Origin: Ampullaceana balthica
Taxonomy: Eukaryota > Mollusca > Gastropoda > Lymnaeidae
NCBI GenBank assembly: GCA_944989445.1
Contig: CALYLW010000543.1
Location: forward strand, 202,848 to 266,847
DNA length: 64,000 nt
Direction: 5' to 3'
This document shows positions 20,590-33,200 of this stretch, one piece after another. How positions within the stretch are numbered: the first letter of the stretch is position 1; the number at the start of each line of letters is the position of its first letter. A model generated the notes under the pieces. That model had not been told where the DNA came from. It made no database searches and saw nothing but the letters and a program-made list of their open reading frames with translations. A program made the position numbers and the translations under genes.

Positions 20590-20945
20590 CGGGAAGAGTG
20601 GCTAGGGAGGGTGGGGAGAGTGGCTAGGGAGGGTGGGGAGAGTGGCTAGGGAGGGTGGGGAGAGTGGCTAGGGAGGGTGGGGAGAGTGGCTAGGGAGGGT
20701 GGGGAGAGTGGCTAGGGAGGGTGGGGAGAGTGGCTAGGGAGGGTGGGGAGAGTGGCTAGGGAGGGTGGGGAGAGTGGCTAGGGAGGGTGGGGAGAGTGGC
20801 TAGGGAGGGTGGGGAGAGTGGCTAGGGAGGGTGGGGAGAGTGGCTAGGGAGGGTGGGGAGAGTGGCTAGGGAGGGTGGGGAGAGTGGCTAGGGAGGGTGG
20901 GAAGAGTGGCTAGGGAGGGTGGGGAGAGTGGCTAGGGAGGGTGGG
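20590..20945 (+). repeat. 22-bp G-rich minisatellite, about 16 copies, upstream of the docking-complex gene
   Basis: Unit GAGAGTGGCTAGGGAGGGTG plus GG. Each unit has GGGAGGGTGGGG and the next AGGG, so the plus strand can form G-quadruplexes within a unit or between units. It ends about 180 bp before the proposed start codon at 21122, on the coding strand. Confidence 0.92.
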
Positions 20946-21121
20946 GTCGCTAATATAAATACATGGAATAACTTAATTTTGTTACATCATTACCTTTAAA
21001 AAAATCATAACGAATTTAACGCACAGATGAAAACATGAAATTATTTGTAAAAATGTTTGAACCATGTTATAAAGCCAAGAGTCAACATTTTGTGTGTGTC
21101 TCAGCCACCAACAAGATCAAA

Positions 21122-21288
21122 ATGTCTAAAGAGATCGACCTGGCTGAGCTGATTGAGCTCCAGAAACAAAGGGAGCAGACAGCCGTGGAGGAGAAACTCA
21201 AAGCCAAGATGAGAAGGCAAATCCGGATTTTTAACAAGGAAAAGTCCATGTTTACCAGGAGAACTCGCTATGAAATAAGTAAACAAAA
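21122..21288 (+). CDS. Docking-gene exon 1
   Basis: Encodes 55 residues from MSKEIDLAEL to YEISKQ plus two bases of the next codon; donor AAAA|GTAAGT. Highly charged, helical. The frame is open upstream to 21035, and a possible acceptor (GTGTGTCTCAG) sits about 20 bp before the ATG, so a 5' UTR intron is plausible. Confidence 0.75.
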
Positions 21289-24200
21289 GTAAGTTATTCA
21301 TTGAGGGTTTATTTTACTCTTTTTTTTTCTTTAAAAAGTTTTAAAATAAAAACTTCTTAATTGGATTCGTTATTTTTTTTCATAAAGTAAAGTTTGGCTT
21401 TCTATTGAATCCTAAACAAGTAAAGTTAGAATTCATATTGGACCCCGAGGCTAAAATGTATATGTAGCACTAACCGTCCCAGGCTAGGATCTATATTAAA
21501 GGTCCTGAAGTTTGGCCAACGGCAGACAGTCACGCATTTCAAGATGGATTTTACATTTCAGGCGATCTCTGCACTTCCTGGAGTTGGAGCGAGACGTGGA
21601 GCTGGACAACTACATCGCCACACAATCAGAGGTCATTGAGAACAAGTACAAGAAGGAGGAGTGCGTCGTGCGCGACCTGGTCCGCACCACCGATGACGTC
21701 AGAGGACTTCTCTCGAAAGAGATTGAAAACACGAAGTTTTTGGAGAATGAGGTAGGATCGGGTGTTTTTTTAAAAAAGTCATAATCTTCCTCCACAACTT
21801 TCATTTCCCTTCGGGTCTCAATTCCACCAGTCTTTATTTATAATTTTTCATATTCCATTTACCTATCTTTTTATTTATTTTAACTCTGTATCCATGAATA
21901 TTTATTTGTAGCATGTAATAATTTAGATTATATTTTTAGTATTATCCACAACTACAATACATTAGTTTACGAATTACAAAGAACAGACTTTTACAAATTC
22001 AAGGGAGATAGCTTCGATTAAATTTAGGTTACATGCATTTTTTATTTTTTCCCCTTGATGTTTTCGTGTCTTCAAGAAAGCAATAATTTTAACAATGTCT
22101 TGAATGTACACATTTTCACACTTAATGTGGCGACTAAAAGATGTGTCGCATCCACAGGTGCGGGAACTTGACCAGAACAAGTGGTCCCAAAAGAAAGCAG
22201 TCACCCAAGTGGCTATCGAAAATCTGAAGTTTAGAGTTCCGGACAAGTTGAAAATGGAGCGTCGGATTGAATGGGTAGGACTTCGATAGTTTTCATATCT
22301 TCAAAAGGAGTTCGCTTTTAGTTAAATCGCCAATAACCGTTCGGTATTATTTATATCACCAATAGGAGTTCAATATTAGTAATATCCCCATTAGGAGTTC
22401 AATATTAGTAATATCCCCATTAGGAGTTCAATATTAGTAATATCCCCATTAGGAGTTCAATATTAGTAATATCCCCATTAGGAGTTCAATATTAGTAATA
22501 TCCCCATTAGGAGTTCAATATTAGTAATATCCCCATTAGGAGTTCAATATTAGTAATATCCCCATTAGGAGTTCAATATTAGTAATATCCCCATTAGGAG
22601 TTCAATATTAGTAATATCCCCATTAGGAGTTCAATATTAGTAATATCCCCATTAGGAGTTTAATATTAGTAATATCCCCATTAGGAGTTCAATATTAGTA
22701 ATATCCCCATTAGGAGTTCAATATTAGTAATATCCCCATTAGGAGTTCAATACTAGTAATATCCCCATTAGGAGTTCAATATTAGTAATATCCCCATTAG
22801 GAGTTCAATACTAGTAATATCCCCATTAGGAGTTCAATATTAGTAATATCCCCATTAGGAGTTAGATTTTTTTCCATATCCAACATAGTCACAATACCAA
22901 TAGGAGTTCTTTATTCATGCCACACACGTAAGAACATATCCATGCCACACACGTAAGAACATATCCATGCCACACACGTAAGAACATATCCATGCCACAC
23001 ACGTAAGAATATATCCATGCCACACACGTAAGAACATATCCATGCCACACACGTAAGAACATATCCATGCCACACACGTAAGAACATATCCATGCCACAC
23101 ACGTAAGAACATATCCATGCCACACACGTAAGAACATATCCATGTCACACACGTAAGAACATATCCATGTCACACACGTAAGAACATATCCATGTCACAC
23201 ACGTAAGAACATATACATGTCACACACGTAAGAACATATCCATGTCACACACGTAAGAACATATCCATGTCACACATATAAGAAAATATCCATGCCACAC
23301 ATATAAGAACATATCAATGCCACACATATATATGAACATATCCATACCACACATATACGAACACACCCATGCCACACATATAAGAACATATCCATGCTAC
23401 ACATATAAGAACATATCCATGCCACACATATACGAACATATCCATGCCACACATGTAAGAACATATCCATGCCACACATATAAGAACATATCCCTGCCAA
23501 ACATGTAAGAACATATCCATGCCACACATGTAAGAACATATCCATGCCACACACGTAAGAACATATCCATGCAACACATTTAAGAACATATCCATGCCAC
23601 ACATATAAGAACATGTCCATGTCACACCTGTACCCACATAAACATATCACATTGGTCTCACGCCAATACAGGTAAGTCTCACACATACACGCATTCAGTT
23701 TCTGACTGGAGCCAAATCAAGAACAGGTCAAATAAATTAGACGTGTGGGAGGAAATGTGAAGTGCGTGTGTAGTGTGAGTGTGTTTGTGTAATCCATGTA
23801 ATCTAACAGCGTCGTGGCACCTGCTCTATTTCTCGAACACTTTCCCAAAAGTTCCTATGAGTTATCACGCCTGAAGAGTTACTTGCGCTTTATATCACGA
23901 TTTGAGGAACCCCACATTTCATCGAACATACGTAACTACCTTCGATTCTTACCTCCCTCCCCCAACGCATATAAACCACGTGACCAGTCTAGCGGAAAGT
24001 ATCACAGCCAGCTCCACAAAAACAAGGAGCTCCAAGAAAAGATCGACAGCGCCATCTACCTGAGGGACAAGTTCATGCTGGAAGAAACCAAACTGGTGAA
24101 GAATCTAGAGGATCTCAACAAAGCCGTGACCATGACGATGAACGAAACGGCAGAAATCTACGAGCAAAGGTAGGTCAGAGGTTAAAGAGTGGTGTTCAGA

Positions 24201-27200
24201 CGGTCAGAGGCTAGAAAGTGAGGGCCAAAAAGTCAGAGGTTAGAGAGAGTTGGCCAAAAGGTCGCAAATGTTTGAACCTTCTATTATGCAATGTAGTTAT
24301 ATGCAAGACATCTGCTTTTAACTTAAGGACACTTTTTCTTGTATTGTAATTATGTGTCTTGTGATTCTTGTCATGGGTGTCAAATACAACTCACTTGTAT
24401 TTTTACAAATCTACGAGCAACAAAGCCCGTCCAATGACGTTCCACCACCGTTCGGTGGCATGTTGTAACTCCCCTTCAACAGCCGTCTCGACCGGCATAC
24501 ATGTGCATCACGTCAAAAATACTATTGATTATAGTTAAAATAAATAACTCGTAAAAACAGAGCTTTTGACCATAAATCCCAACGCGCATAACTCAAAATA
24601 AAGTCTTGGAAGAAATACTGCACCAACAATAATTCGTTTTGAACGTCCGCGTAAACTTGATATGATTGGCTGTAGGAGTCATGTGTGTTTGAGAGACCAA
24701 TCGCTATAGATGACGGGACAGAACTTAGCCTTTTATTACCACGTTTTTATTAACTCGCTTTCGTTGGGCATTGTTTGTTTGTCCAAGATTTTTTCAAATC
24801 TGCCAACGTAAAATTGAACCACTTCTGATGGTTCTAGAGATCTGAAAATTTTACCACAGATAGATCTTGGATGACAATGCATTGTATCAAAATTTCAGAT
24901 CGATCAAATGTACCGTTATTAAATTATTGAACTTTTAAGTTTATCTATAGTCTATATAAAAGCATCTGTACCGTCGGCTTTTATTGACATCTGTGAGTTC
25001 GCCCCGTGACCACATCACAATGTTTTTAAAACGTTGGGCGGGCGCTTGTGAGGTGTTTGGTAAAATAAATAGAGGTAAAAAAATATTTTAAAAAACCAGG
25101 TTGTTATACGTGTACTAAAAAGAATAAAATAAATAGAAGTAAAAAAAAAGATTTAAAAAAAACCACGTTTTTAGAAGCGGACTAAAAAGAAGAAAATAAT
25201 TTAAAACTTATTAGTTCAAGTACTTCGATTTAATATGACTAAAAACGTGGGGTGGGTGTTTGGTATAAAAATTAAAGATTTCTAATTTAGAAGGCAAAAG
25301 AGAGATCTATAAGTGAGAGAATGAGTGAACCCCATATGTTAAACCCCATAAGCGCCCGCCCCACGTTTCTAGTCATATTAAATCGAAGTACTTGAACTAA
25401 TAGGTTTTAAATTATTTTCTTCTTTTAAGTCCACTTATAAAAACGTGGTTTTTAAAAATCATTTTTTTACTTCTATTTATTATATAGGATTTGGTATTAG
25501 AATGACCATATTATTATACGGACTAGTTTATCAGCCGTCAAAAAATGACTGAAGTTTTCAAAATAAATACACATCAGATTAAAAAAGAACGTAATACAGA
25601 ACTTTGATTTATTTTATTTATTTTTGTTTGATTCATTTTAGGGCTGCGGAAATTATCGATTAATCTCTAGAATAATCGTTAAAAATTTTATCGATTAAAT
25701 ATCGATTAAAATAATTTTAATCGATAAAAATTCGATTAAAATTTAAGAAAATATTTAAAATATTTTTAAATTTTTTTAGTAATAAATAATAAATTATTAA
25801 TAATTAATAATAATTTATATATATTTTTTTACGTACAAACATCTCCCGCGTAATATTAAAATTTATTTTATTAATGTATGTTGACAGGCAGACGTCAATT
25901 ATAAAATGTCTGACAGCCAGAGCCGTTTTTACATCATTTTGGGCCCCCGAGCAAAAATATAGTGTTGGGCCTCCCCCCCCCCGCGGTAGGAATAAAAAAT
26001 GAATATACATAATATATATAAATAAACATATTCCCATGGGGCCCATATGCTCGTTGGCCCCCGGGCAAATGCCCAACGGGCCTATGCGTTAAGATGGCCC
26101 TACTGACAGCATCAGCGCAGTTAAATTTAAACATAACTAGAAAGTTGAGCAAATATGTTGTTTTTAAGCTAACTGCGGATGGCAAAGTCGAAGATGGTGA
26201 AAACATTTTCTGTGTCCACTGACATAAACAATTCTCTTTTAAAGGATCAAATACATCGCTGACATACCACCTTCATCACAAATCAAGTATCAACACATTG
26301 TCATGAAATTTAGTTCAAAATATTCTTAATTTTCAATGTCCGTGAGAAATGTTCAGTTTAATGACGTCATAAATTTCTATTTTTGGTTTTAATCGAAATT
26401 ATCGATTAATTAATCGATAATTTTTCAAAAGTTAACGATTAAATTTAAATTAATCGATAACAGCCCTAAATTCATTTATTATCATATTGAACAATTTTAT
26501 GCGTAACGTTCGAAAGGTGTTATTTTTGGTGCAGTAAAATTGCTAAAATTAGTAGCACTATAAAACAAAATTGATCGCAGCGCCACCTAACAGCATTACA
26601 TCCTTTCGCAGCGCCACCTAACAGCATTACATCCATACAGACAACGGGAATTATGTATATTGACCAGCGTATCACCCGTCAAAAATGACGGAAGTTTTCA
26701 AAATAAATACACATCAGATTAAAAAATAACGTAATACAGAACTTTCATTTATTTTATTTATTTTTATTTGATTCGTGTATTATCATATTGAACAATTTTA
26801 TGCGGAACGTTCGAAAAGTGTTATTTTTTGTGCATCACTATAAAACAAAATCGATCGCAGCGCCACCTAACAGCATTACAAATTTTGCAGCGCCACCTAG
26901 TTACATCCATACATACAGACAACTGGAATTATGTATACTGATTGTGGAAATTGTTTTCTTTACACATATCATAAGTAATTGGTTAAAAAAATACATTTTC
27001 TAGTCGCTGATTGATGCAAACATTTTACTTAATTTTATCAGAGATCGGGCAGAAGGGACAAAGATCAAGGTCAGAGAGCACCTGGCCAAGGTCAAGGATC
27101 AGTACGAGCGCGAGCTGCTTAACATAAGTTTATCAATAAACGACGATAAGAAAATGGAGAACTTCATGAGGACCAAACACAAGGACATCACCAAGTACCT

Positions 27201-30200
27201 CCATCAGAAACGGGACAAGGAAATGAAAGATGGTAACTGACAGGCGATGCTTTGTGGATGGGAGCTTACGTGTGATGGGGTGATGGTAGTGGATGCAGGC
27301 ATTATATCAAATATTGGTATACCGTAAATGAGGAACAGGAGACCAATTTGCCTCATTTACTGATCAATTGTAATTGGTGGTATTTGATGGATAGGGGATA
27401 TTAAACCTAATTATGTGGGTGTTTCTTTTCGTATGATGGAAGCAAGATACAAATTAGCAACAAAATTGTCCATTATGTCGAGTTGTCTGCTTTACCATTG
27501 TTTCGGTAAAGTCTTTGCGTGCGCATGTTCTTCAATAACTCTAGATAATTTACATAGATGATAAATGTAATTTTTAGGTAAGGCTGTACCGGATTCAAAT
27601 TTTTGAAATCCGACCGAGCCGGATTTATGAAGTGAAATCCTGCCGTAGCCAGATTTGTAAAAATGGCTGGATTGAGGATTTGCCGGAGCGGATATCCGGT
27701 ACACCCCTATTTTGGGGGGATGTAATTTTCAACACTTTCAAAACACATAATTATCCTTATATTTGGCGCTTTTTGTTATCAAGTGATTTGAAAAACGCTT
27801 GTCGGTGACATGTTACATGCGATGTCTTGGAAATCTCGACTGCGTGTCAATCTGATCTCTCATATAAACAGGGGACGTCCATATTGTCATCAACTTTAAA
27901 AGAAACATATCGCTACCCGCTAAAACACGCGGGGCAAAAATAAGTCCCAACCAATGTTCCCTCTAAGGTTGTCCGGTTGTTGTGCAAAATAAAAAAAACT
28001 CGTGTGCAAAGTTTCACAGTGAACATTTTTTGTGTGCAAATTTTTTGACATCCCACAAAAATACATGCATCAATGGGACCGATATACTTTATGTGACGAA
28101 AACTTTTATCAAAATAATATAGTAGATTATAATTAAATAAACAAGAATTAGAAATGTTTATTCTTGTTGAACGGTATTTATCAGGTATAAAGCAACCAAA
28201 TGCCAACATACCCATATGCCGTTAATCTATTCTGGAGGCACTCTGGCGTCTGTCTTTCAACGAGATCCATCTTTTACAGACTTCGTCAATGTTGATCTGA
28301 TGTTCCTCTTTCTGACAAGATTTAATCCTCATAAGCATGATTAATTGTAACTCCTCCAATCTATTTCTAGATTTTACTTTTATGGAATTCATTAGGCTGA
28401 ATCCACGTTCGCAATCAGCACTCGATGCAAGAAATGTAGCCCAAATATCCAACAGGATGGCAATGTCGCTGAATTGTTCCTCAGTCATTACAAACTGAAT
28501 CACCTCGTGGAAAGTCTGCATCAACCCACATTTTTTTTCTGCAAACACAAATCTTAAATTACGATACTGATCCATAAGTTTCGGCAAAATGTCTTCATAG
28601 CTTTAAAAGAAATTCCTTGTATCTAGAAAGTATAGTCCACCAAGTTCTGCTCGTCCATAATTAAAATTTGACGTGTTGACTAACATTGACATCTCAAATA
28701 TTCGCCATTGCAACAAATCGCTTTCAGTAAAACGAGAGTCCATGTGCAAACACAGACATTCAACGAATTTGAGGGTGGTATTTATGTTTTCATCCTCATA
28801 GCCTGAAACCATTTTAGCAACATCTGCAAACAAATGAACATTTTAACCAAGGTATGTGTCCTTTTAGGTAATTGACTCTTCCTTTTAGAAACTGGTATGC
28901 TCTGATGTTCGTTAGATTTTTCCTTTGAAACAGCTTGCTAAATTCGGCAAGTTCTCCAACTAGTTCATCAATGACACTAAGAACAGTTCGAAACTGTGGG
29001 TCTCTGTGCTTCTTTAAACAATATTTATTGACTGGGTCATTATACACGCGTACCTGCTCTTCGCAGTATTCAGTCAGTACTTGTATGTTTCTCAACAATG
29101 CATGTAAAGCAAAGTGCCGTGAAAGCCATCTGAATTCATACAGTGTCTTCTAAATAAATCCTGCTTCAAGTGTCCAAGGTTAACTTAGTTGCTATTGCAA
29201 TACACTCCTTTCACCCCCAACAGAACTCCCATTGTTTTTATTACAAACCATACTCAGTTGGAAGCGTTACTTAAATGTTTGTTTATTCAAAGTAAACATA
29301 ATAGTAGATTGGGAGGCTCACACCTTATACCGTACTATACCCTGTACCAATGTTACTATAGGACACTATAGTTTATCTTAATAGCATGGTTTGGTCTTGT
29401 TAAATTATAACTGGTTAACAGTAACTTCAATTCCTACAAATAACCATATTAGCCGAAGTTTATGGTGTATATACGTCGTATACTTAATTCATTTTTTAAA
29501 CATTAATTCTGTTTAATTAAAAATTATCCCGGCTTGTTCGTGACATCAAAGTCTTTGTTCTGCTTCAATGCTAGTCACAAATGTCAATCATTTTTATTTC
29601 TTTAAGTTAGTCTTTGATATTTTCCCTGTATTATCGTTGGACGAAAGAGTTGAATAATGTTGTTATTCTGTTTACTGTGTGTGAGAGATAGGAGAAAAAC
29701 AGCCCAGGTAGAATAAGAAATAAAGTTGCTACTAAATTTTCTGGAAAAAGCACAGAAATTCTTTTTTTTTCCTATTGAAATTTACTGTGCGGTAACCCAA
29801 AACTGCTGCGCGGCATCTTCCAGACAGCTGCGTGGCCGCGCAGCCGCGCAGCTTAAAGGGAACATTGGTCCCAACCAGAGAAATTAAGCACACGAAACAC
29901 TTTTATATTTGTTGTTGAACTAGAATTAGTCAGTCAGTGTTTTCACCATCTATGTTTTAATTGGGACCTCTCCATCTATATTTTAATTGGGACCTCGCAT
30001 CCATGTTTTAATTGGGACCTCTCCATCCATGTTTTAATTGGGACCTCTCCATCCATGTTTTAATTGGGACCTCGCATCCATGTTTTAATTGGGACCTCGC
30101 ATCCATGTTTTAATTGGGACCTCTCCATCCATGTTTTAATTGGGACCTCTCCATCCATGTTTTAATTGGGACCTCTCCATCCATGTTTTAATTGGGACCT

Positions 30201-33200
30201 CGCATCCATGTTTTAATTGGGACCTCGCATCCATGTTTTAATTGGGACCTCGCATCCATGTTTTAATTGGGACCTCGCATCCATGTTTTAATTGGGACCT
30301 CTCCATCCATGTTTTAACTGGGACCTCGCATCCATGTTTTAATTGGGACCTCTCCATCCATGTTTTAATTGGGACCTCACCATCCATGTTTTAATTGGGA
30401 CCTCACCATCCATGTTTTAATTGGGACCTCACCATCCATGTTTTAATTGGGACCTCACCATCCATGTTTTAATTGGGACCTCACCATCCATGTTTTAATT
30501 GGCACCTCTCCATCCATGTTTTAATTGGGACCTCACCATCCATGTTTTAATTGGGACCTCTCCATCCATGTTTTAATTGGGACCTCGCATCCATGTTTTA
30601 ATTGGGACCTCTTCATCCATGTGTTAATTGGGGCCTCGCATCGCTGTTTTAATTGGGACCTCGCATCCATGTTTCCTTCATCCAGTGACTGAAATGGTCG
30701 CCAGAAAAGATGAGTTTACCATTGCCTTCGACACAATCAAGGAGGCGACGGGGAAAACCGACATCAACCAAATAGTGGAGGACTTTATAGAGGCTGAGGA
30801 GGACAACTTCCAGACGTTCTTAGGAATAGGTCAGTTCTACAAGTCAGTGTTGGAAATAGGTCAGTTCTTTAAGTCTATGGTTGGCATTAGGTCAGTTCTA
30901 CAAGGCAGTCGTTGGCAATAGGTCAGTTCTTTAAGTAATTGTTTGGCAGTAGGTCAGTTCTGTAATCCAATGGTCAGTTCTTAATTTAGTTGTGTGTAAT
31001 AGGTCAGTTCTTTAAGACGTTCCTATCTAACTAATGAGCCGCAATTACACAATATATTACATTTAATTAATATCCCAATAATCTCTTTAAAATATTATTT
31101 TTTTAAAAGTCCCTTATTAATTTCCCCTAAGCAACCCCACCCCAAGCAAAAAAACAACATAATTGTTACAAAAGCACACTTTATGAGTTGAGATTTGTGA
31201 ACGTTTAGAAGTAAAAAATAGGCAGTAACAGGTTTTTCTGACATACAGTTATCTGAGTTATTTATCCTGTATTTCAGGAGAAATTTTGGATGAAAACGAG
31301 GCTCTGCGCGGGAAAATACGAGATTTGAGGAATGAAAATGTTGCCATGGAGGAAAACAACCTCCAAACTCTGGCCACAACGGCCGTTGAGGATCAGGCTG
31401 GACAGGTCAGTGCAAGCCACTCATTGTGTAAACCAGGTCAGTACAAGCCACTCATTGTGTAAACCAGGTTAGTGCAAGCCACTCATTGTGTAAACCAGGT
31501 TAGTACAAGCCACTCATTGTGTAAACCAGGTCAGTACAAGCCACATTGTGTAAACCAGGTCAGTACAAGCCACTCATTGTGTAAACCAGGTTAGTGCAAG
31601 CCACTCATTGTGTAAACAAGGTCAGTACAAGCCACTCATTGTGTAAACCAGGCTAGTACAAGCCACTCATTGTGTAAACAAGGTCAGTACAAGCCACATT
31701 GTGTAAACCAGGTCAGTACAAGCCACTCATTGTGTAAACCAGGTTAGTGCAAGCCACTCATTGTGTAAACCAGGTTAGTGCAAGCCACTCATTGTGTAAA
31801 CAAGGTCAGTACAAGCCACATTGTGTAAACCAGGTCAGTACAAGCCACTCATTGTGTAAACCAGGTCAGTACAAGCCACTCATTGTGTAAACCAGGTCAG
31901 TACAAGCCACTCATTGTGTAAACCAGGTCAGTACAAGCCACTCATTGTGTAAACCAGGTCAGTACAAGCCACTCATTGTGTAAACCAGGTCAGTACAAGC
32001 CACTCATTGTGTAAACCAGGTCAGTACAAGCCACTCATTGTGTAAACCTGTGATGTTATTTCTCAGTGTTTGCATGTCAGTTCTGTTCATGTTGTACAGG
32101 TAAGGGCGGTAAGTATTAATATACATTTCAGTTCTATTTAATCAGTATGCACAGTGTGCTGTCCTGTCCTCTATTGCCTCTTTTATTTAGTGTCTACATG
32201 TCTGTTTTAGTTCGTTAGTGTTTGGATTGTACAGGACGTGTCTTTTATTTACCTACCGTGTACATGTTTATTTTACCTACTCAGTGTGTACATGTCAATT
32301 TGATTGCCTCAGTGTGTACATGTCTATTTGATTTACTCAATTTGTATACATATCTATTTGATTTGCTGAATGTGTACATAAAACATATCTATTTGATTTG
32401 CTGAATGTGTACATAAAACATATCTATTTGATTTGCTGAATGTGTATATAAAATATCTATTTGATTTGCTGAATGTGTACATAAACATATCTATTTGATT
32501 AGCTGAATGTGTACATAAAACATATCTATTTGATTTGCTGAATGTGTACATAAAACATATCTATTTGATTTGCTGAATGTGTACATAAAACATATCTATT
32601 TGATTAGCTAAATGTGTACATAAAACATATCTATTTGATTAGCTGAATATGTACATAAAACATATCTATTTGATTAGCTGAATGTGTACATGTCTATTTG
32701 ATTAGCTGAATGTGTACATGTCTATTTGATTAACTGAATGCATACATGTCTATTTGATTAGCTGAATGTGTACATGTCTATTTGATTTGCTGAATGTGTA
32801 CATGTCTATTTGATTAGCTGAATGTGTACATGTCTATTTGATTAGCTGAATGTGTACGTGTCTATGTGATTAATTTAATGTATGTATTTCTATTTGATTA
32901 GCTGAATGTGTACATGTCATTTGATTAGCTGAATGTGTACATGTCTATTTGATTAGCTGAATGTGTACATGTCTATTTGATTAGCTGAATGTGTACATGT
33001 CTATTTGATTAGCTGAATGTTTACATGTCTATTTGATTAGCTAAATGTGTACATGTCTATTTGATTAGCTGAATGTGTACACGTCTATTTGATTAGCTGA
33101 ATATGTACATGTCTATTTGATTTACTGAATGTATACATAAACATATCTATTTGATTTGCTGAATGTGTACATAAAACATATCTATTTTTATTTGCTGAAT

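Larger units (their letters stand above)
25508..26955. repeat. Duplicated block around the BED-hAT element
   Basis: The stretch with TGACTGAAGTTTTCAAAATA, ACACATCAGATTAAAAAA and CATATTGAACAATTTTATGC appears at 25545-25638 plus 26470-26560, and again at 26680-26830 without the transposon. Both copies end with CGCAGCGCCACCTAACAGCA. A reverse-complement relative lies at 61880-61960. Confidence 0.7.

Noticed and set aside
22368..23625. CRISPR-like array
   Set aside because: Units are contiguous with no unique spacers, and the genome is eukaryotic.
22889..23686. Cys/Trp/Met-rich frames (GMDMFLRVWHGYV repeats) as a metal-binding protein
   Set aside because: Translation of the 25-bp array in intron 3; the same motif in all three minus frames is a sign of repeat, not coding.
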